Below, one piece after another: positions 59,982 to 64,000 of a DNA stretch of 64,000 bases (its first letter is position 1; every line of letters begins with the position of its first letter). This stretch comes from Nitrospinota bacterium (GTDB taxonomy: Bacteria > Nitrospinota_A > UBA7883 > JACRLM01): NCBI GenBank assembly GCA_016208975.1, contig JACQXA010000004.1, forward strand, positions 559,501 to 623,500, read 5' to 3'. The notes beneath the pieces were generated by a model that made no database searches, was not told where the DNA came from, and saw nothing but the letters and a program-made list of their open reading frames with translations. Both the position numbers and the translations under genes were made by a program.

Positions 59982-60830
59982 CTATATATGCCTTGCGGCT
60001 GTGGCCGATAACGCCGCCCGCTCTTTTAATTTTTCCACCCGCCCATAAGACAGCCTCACCGAGCCCATGCTCCTGCCATGGCGGCCGTGGCCATGGCTGT
60101 CGGACCCTCCGGTGACCAGGAGGTTGAACTCTTCAGCCATCGCAAGATATTTTTCTACGGTCCTGTTGTCGTGCTGTGGGCTGTAAGCCTCTATCCCGTC
60201 CAGCCCTTCCGCCGCCAGATGGCCTATGTCGTCATCCATGCCGGTATGCCCCGGATGGGCCAGGGACGAAACACCCCCCGCGGATTTTATTATCGCAATC
60301 GCCTCTTCAGGGGTAAATTTCGGCACCGGTTCATAAACCGACCCCCCATCGCCCAGGAGTTTCTCGAACACTTCCTCGACGGTTTTAAAATACCCAAGTT
60401 TTACCAGATACCGGGCCAACTGGGCCCGGCCCACCGTGGCCTCGCCGGTAAAACCTAAAATATCGTCCAGCGTCACTTTATATCCAAGCGCAACCAGCTT
60501 TTCCACCATCCGGGCCATCCGGGAAACGCGGCCTTCCGCATTCAAGCTCACAAGCTTTTTAAAATCATCGCTTTCCATGTCCATAAAATACCCCAGGACA
60601 TGAACGCTTTTTTCACCCGAGTGGGCGGACACTTCAATGCCCGGAATAATCTCCACCCCGTATTTTTCCCCGGCCTCGAACATCTCCGGGTATCCCGCGC
60701 AGGTGTCATGATCGGTAAGGGATAGGCACGACATGCCCATTTCCGCCGCGACCCGGACTATTTCGGCGGGGTTTTCCACCCCGTCGGAATGGCGGCTGTG
60801 CGTGTGCAAATCGGCCCATTTTCCGGACAT
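59982..60830 (-). CDS. PHP-domain phosphoesterase
   Basis: A 282-residue PHP hydrolase (RNase AM/YciV-like). ADLHTHSRHSDGVENPAEIV, SLTDHDTCAGY, IPGIEVSAHSG, LAHPGH and GGSDSHGHGR supply the metal-binding His and Asp residues of the trinuclear site. It probably removes phosphates from short RNA or nucleotides such as pAp. The start is at MSGKW, supported by GGAAACG; an alternative is 60842. A longer frame from 61037 would begin upstream of the promoter found at 60867-60896 and is unlikely. Confidence 0.9.
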   Translation of the reverse strand: MSGKWADLHTHSRHSDGVENPAEIVRVAAEMGMSCLSLTDHDTCAGYPEMFEAGEKYGVEIIPGIEVSAHSGEKSVHVLGYFMDMESDDFKKLVSLNAEGRVSRMARMVEKLVALGYKVTLDDILGFTGEATVGRAQLARYLVKLGYFKTVEEVFEKLLGDGGSVYEPVPKFTPEEAIAIIKSAGGVSSLAHPGHTGMDDDIGHLAAEGLDGIEAYSPQHDNRTVEKYLAMAEEFNLLVTGGSDSHGHGRHGRSMGSVRLSYGRVEKLKERAALSATAARHI

Positions 60831-60866
60831 TTTCGTTTCCATCAATCTATATAAAGCTATCTTGCT

Positions 60867-60896
60867 ATAATAGCGCATGCTTTGCAGGACTGTAAA
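60867..60896 (-). promoter_or_regulatory. Promoter of the PHP-DUF507 genes
   Basis: On the minus strand, TTTACA (complement of 60891-60896), 18 bases, TATTAT (complement of 60867-60872), about 25-35 bases before the PHP start codon. Confidence 0.6.
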
Positions 60897-60975
60897 CCGG
60901 TTTCGCCGATATTTCGCCATCTTTATGGCGATGAAGTCCTTCAACTTATTCAATGAATGAGGATTATTTGTAAAA

Positions 60976-62124
60976 ATGCCGGCATCTACCCCATACCAGC
61001 CCGCTGAAAGCTCCCGTATCCGGGCGGAGTTCCCCATGCTGGAAAACTATATATATTTCAACAGCGCCGGGCTGGCCCCCATTCCCGTTAAAACCCGGGA
61101 CGCCATAATGGGCATGGCCCGGGAAGTGTCTGTTACGGCATACCTGAACATGGATGAGTGGAAGGCCAAGGTCGCCGAAACCCGCCAACTGGCCGCCAGG
61201 ATAACCGGCGGGACGGTGGAAGAAACGGCTTTTATAAGAAACACGTCGGACGGGGTGTCTTTAGTGGCCTCCGGTTACCCGTTCCGGGAGGGGGACGAGG
61301 TGATAATCAACGACCTGGAGTTCCCGTCCAACGTTTATCCCTGGCTGAACTTGCAACGTAAAGGCGTGAACGTAAAGATCGTAAAGAGCCGGGAGGGCAG
61401 GGTTACCGTGGACGACATAGCCCGGGAGGTAACGTCCAAAACCCGTTTTGTGGCCATATCAACGACGCAATATTCCACCGGGTTCCGGGCGGACCTGGCC
61501 GGGCTGGGCCAACTGGCCCGGGAGAAAGGGTTTTTGTTTTTTGTGGACGCTATCCAGTCGCTAGGGGTTCTCCCCATGGACGTGAAGGGATTCGGGATAG
61601 ATTTTCTGGCTTGTGGCGGCCACAAATGGCTTTGCGCGCCGGAGGGTATCGGCATATTCCACTGCAACCGGGAGCGGCTGGACACTCTGGAATTGACCCG
61701 GACGGGCTGGCATACGGTGAAAGACTGTTATAACTTCGCCCATATAGACTTCACCCCACACCCTACCGCCGAACGGTTCGAGGAGGGCACCATGAACATA
61801 ATGGGCATATACGGGCTGGCGGAATCATTGAAAACGGTGATGATGTTCGGCATACAGCGCAACGAGGCCCAGGCGCTCCACCTAACCGGGCTCATCGCCG
61901 AAGGCGCCCGTTCAAAGGGATATAATGTCCTTTCCCCCATGGAGGACAGGGAGCGCTCTTCCATACTGATAATTTCCCACGCGGATCCGTCGCAAAACGC
62001 CCGTATAGTAAAACGGCTGAACGCCAACCGGGTTTTGTTGATGGAACGTGGCGGCGGTATCCGAGTGGCGGCCCATTTCTTCAACACCGAAGAGGACGTG
62101 GAAAAGCTGGTGGAACTGTTGTAA
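60976..62124 (+). CDS. Class V aminotransferase-fold PLP enzyme (cysteine-desulfurase-like)
   Basis: A 382-residue PLP enzyme. The N-terminal IYFNSAGLAPIPVKTRDAI and FIRNTSDGVSLVASG, then DEVIINDLEFPSNVYPW and the lysine segment GGHKWLCAPEGIG (Schiff-base Lys near residue 218), belong to class V. It resembles SufS/isopenicillin-epimerase-like proteins. No conserved catalytic Cys loop of cysteine desulfurases was found, so the substrate is unknown. Divergent from the PHP gene. No suf or isc genes nearby. Confidence 0.85.
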   Translation: MPASTPYQPAESSRIRAEFPMLENYIYFNSAGLAPIPVKTRDAIMGMAREVSVTAYLNMDEWKAKVAETRQLAARITGGTVEETAFIRNTSDGVSLVASGYPFREGDEVIINDLEFPSNVYPWLNLQRKGVNVKIVKSREGRVTVDDIAREVTSKTRFVAISTTQYSTGFRADLAGLGQLAREKGFLFFVDAIQSLGVLPMDVKGFGIDFLACGGHKWLCAPEGIGIFHCNRERLDTLELTRTGWHTVKDCYNFAHIDFTPHPTAERFEEGTMNIMGIYGLAESLKTVMMFGIQRNEAQALHLTGLIAEGARSKGYNVLSPMEDRERSSILIISHADPSQNARIVKRLNANRVLLMERGGGIRVAAHFFNTEEDVEKLVELL

Positions 62125-62153
62125 CCTGCCATCCTGAAACTTTTTTACGGAAT

Positions 62154-63521
62154 ATGAAATCCTGTTTGCGCCCACTATCTGTACTCGCCCCAGCCTGCGC
62201 TTTGTTGTTACAGCTATCCTGTGGGGGCGGCCAGCCAAAGGCTTTGGAGCCACCCGCGCCCGTGAGTTTCGCCATGGCCTTCGGCGGCGGGGAGGATGAC
62301 ATGGCCTACGCCGTCCGGCAAACCTCGGACGGGGGTTATATAGCGGGCGGCGGCCAATGGTCTTTCGGCGCGGGGGAAAAGGACTGGATGATCCTGAAGC
62401 TCAACGCCGATGGCTCATTACAGTGGCGAAAAATAATCGGCGGGCCGGACATTGACAATATCCAGTCCATCCTGCAAACCGAAGACGGCGGCTACATGGT
62501 GGCCGGGTACACCCTCTCTTTCGGGCAGGGGGAGTATGACATGCTGGTGGCTAAACTTTCCGCCGATGGAGCCGTGAAGTGGTCAAAAACCTACGGCGGG
62601 CCGAAAATTGAATACGCCAAGTCCATAAAATCCACACCTGATGGCGGATATGTCGTGGCAGGCACCACCGGCTCTTTCGGCTCCGGGGCGCACGACGTAT
62701 GGATACTCAAGATTGCCGAAGACGGTTCCATTGACTGGCAAAAAACCTACGGCGGGGCGAACGTGGAGAATACCTATTCCATATCGGTAACGCAGGACGG
62801 GGGTTATTTTATCGCCGGTCAAACCAACACCCTGGACAACGCCGGGGTGAACATATGGGTCATGCGGCTGGATAGTGGAGGCAATGTTATTTGGGATGGC
62901 GTTTATGGCGGGTCAAAAAGCGATGGAACCCATTCCGCCGCGACAACCAGCGACGGCGGTTTCATTGTGGCGGGGGACACAAACTCGTACGGCGCGGGCG
63001 GGCACGATTTTTGGGTAATAAAACTTTCGGGCGCCGGAACGGTGGAATGGGCCAAGGCTTATGGCGGCTCCGGGGATGAGTACCCTTACGCCGTAATCCA
63101 GGCGGAAGATGGCGGGTTTGTGATATCCGGCGAGACCACTTCGTTTGGCGCCGGAGCCAAAGACGCATGGGTGATAAAACTTGGGGCCGATGGCGCCATC
63201 CTGTGGCAATGGGCTTTCGGCGGCGCCGGTGACGATCTGGCGCACGGATATTCCATTGAACAGACTTCTGATAACGGTTATGTGTTGGCCGCCCAAACCG
63301 CATCTTTTGGCGCCGGAGCGTCCGACATATGGATTTTAAAATTGTTTGAGGATGGCTCCATCCCCTCCATGGGAGCTCAAACCAGCGCATCAGCTGTGGA
63401 TACCGACATCGCAGGCTCACCAGGCGGTATCACCGTGGTGGATACATTCGCGGAGCCTTACGATGTGTCACTGACAGGTACCGAAGGGGAGGTTGTCTCC
63501 ACACGACAGGCCCCAGAGTAA
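62154..63521 (+). CDS. Repeat-containing lipoprotein (seven DGGY-type beta-propeller-like repeats)
   Basis: A 455-residue surface or periplasmic lipoprotein; lipobox LSC at about residue 23 in LLLQLSCGGG. Seven repeats of about 52 residues follow, each with a [D/S]DGGY/F-xVAG-x-T core (SDGGYIAGGG, EDGGYMVAGYT, PDGGYVVAGTT, QDGGYFIAGQT, SDGGFIVAGDT, EDGGFVISGET, SDNGYVLAAQT) and a W-x-x-x-[YF]GG turn. The pattern suggests a seven-bladed propeller. A Ser/Thr-rich tail of about 50 residues ends the protein. Function unknown; similar repeats occur in secreted adhesins and enzymes. Confidence 0.75.
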   Translation: MKSCLRPLSVLAPACALLLQLSCGGGQPKALEPPAPVSFAMAFGGGEDDMAYAVRQTSDGGYIAGGGQWSFGAGEKDWMILKLNADGSLQWRKIIGGPDIDNIQSILQTEDGGYMVAGYTLSFGQGEYDMLVAKLSADGAVKWSKTYGGPKIEYAKSIKSTPDGGYVVAGTTGSFGSGAHDVWILKIAEDGSIDWQKTYGGANVENTYSISVTQDGGYFIAGQTNTLDNAGVNIWVMRLDSGGNVIWDGVYGGSKSDGTHSAATTSDGGFIVAGDTNSYGAGGHDFWVIKLSGAGTVEWAKAYGGSGDEYPYAVIQAEDGGFVISGETTSFGAGAKDAWVIKLGADGAILWQWAFGGAGDDLAHGYSIEQTSDNGYVLAAQTASFGAGASDIWILKLFEDGSIPSMGAQTSASAVDTDIAGSPGGITVVDTFAEPYDVSLTGTEGEVVSTRQAPE

Positions 63522-63615
63522 AGAAGCTTCAAAAATTCTGGTCAACCAAGCCGCATGGATGTATCATTTCGTAATGTATTTAAAGCGTAATGATAGATTT
63601 TTGAGGCCACACGGC

Positions 63616-64000
63616 ATGCTCCCGGGCGTTAGGGCCAGCCGTTTATTTGGCGTCATGGGCCTTTCATTACTCTTAACCGCCTCAATTTTCCTGTCCGGTT
63701 GCAAGCTTCAGTACGCCAGCGAAGATTTCAACATGGCCGTTACGCCCGAAGGGGCCGGTAAACTTACGGTGTACTACCAGTATATCGGCACTGAAGAAAC
63801 CTTGAACTATCTGAAGGGCAAGGATCTGGACACCTTAAAGGACCTGGCTAACAACCCGGAGCATATCAAAGACGCCTCGGAGAAAAACGTTAAACTCATC
63901 AGCCGCAGGCTGGATTTTGTGGATTTCTCCGTTCACGCCAATGTGGAGGCGGAGGCCGGGGATTACAAGAAGCTTTTTGATGTCTTCACCAATTACAAGC
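63616..64000 (+). CDS. Lipoprotein, N-terminal part (cut by the window edge)
   Basis: The first 128 codons of a protein that runs off the right edge. A signal sequence (LFGVMGLSLLLTASIF) ends in the lipobox LSGC at about residue 31. The mature part starts KLQYASEDFNMAVTPEGAGKL, then a Leu/Asp/Lys-rich region. The ATG at 63616 has GAGG 9 bases upstream; in-frame starts at 63574 are less well supported. Family unknown. Confidence 0.6.
   Translation, partial: MLPGVRASRLFGVMGLSLLLTASIFLSGCKLQYASEDFNMAVTPEGAGKLTVYYQYIGTEETLNYLKGKDLDTLKDLANNPEHIKDASEKNVKLISRRLDFVDFSVHANVEAEAGDYKKLFDVFTNYK

Overview
The window is a chromosome segment of a GC-rich, Gram-negative, respiratory bacterium. Outer-membrane and periplasmic proteins, lipoproteins, Tat signals, c-type cytochromes, menaquinone/ubiquinone-type UbiD and the two-subunit glycyl-tRNA synthetase type (GlyQ) all point that way. 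The DUF507 pair, the short-form glucan phosphorylase and the combination of Sox, uptake hydrogenase and outer-membrane cytochrome suggest a Nitrospinota/Nitrospirota/Desulfobacterota-like lineage. This placement is inference; no rRNA gene is present to settle it.

Layout. 1-9.6 kb: end of pyrF, a PilZ protein, tRNA-Ser(GGA), a GNAT-toxin/RHH-antitoxin pair with a perfect 16-bp palindromic operator, a GYF-domain protein, glucan phosphorylase, RNase G and a chemoreceptor fused to hemerythrin. Two inverted copies of a 151-152-bp terminal-inverted-repeat element lie near the ends of this block. 9.6-31.6 kb is mainly housekeeping and signalling: dinB with a LexA-type box, a 32-codon Cys-containing mini-gene, a TonB-like protein, a divergent TrpF, glyQ without glyS, purF, polA, a group-2 sigma factor, relA/spoT, a nucleoside transporter, a heme-motif GGDEF-EAL protein, an MFS carrier, a cyclase with two FHA domains, and a TrmJ-like methyltransferase that seems to start at ATA. 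31.6-39 kb: tRNA-Gln(CTG), a PocR-type histidine kinase and a complete branched-chain amino-acid ABC operon (livKHMGF) followed by a CBS-ACT protein.

39-58.2 kb is the energy-metabolism region. It starts with a four-gene cassette: an outer-membrane monoheme-porin fusion, a soluble monoheme cytochrome, a membrane tetraheme cytochrome and a small membrane protein. This looks like an electron conduit across the envelope. After ubiD and gpmI comes a soxXYZAB thiosulfate-oxidation cluster bracketed by two thioredoxin-like proteins, with no soxCD here. Then comes a group-1 [NiFe] hydrogenase (small and large subunits, two cytochrome b paralogues, maturation protease). A group of small nucleotidyltransferase/HEPN genes sits inside the hydrogenase operon, and a 43-bp direct repeat of the 5' end of the protease gene records one insertion. 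Together these genes could feed electrons from H2 and thiosulfate to quinone and cytochrome c, with an extracellular donor or acceptor reached through the porin-cytochrome.

58.2-64 kb: a frameshifted RelE-type toxin remnant, an isochorismatase-family hydrolase, two tandem DUF507 genes, a PHP phosphoesterase, a class-V aminotransferase, a lipoprotein with seven DGGY-type repeats, and the start of another lipoprotein cut by the window edge.
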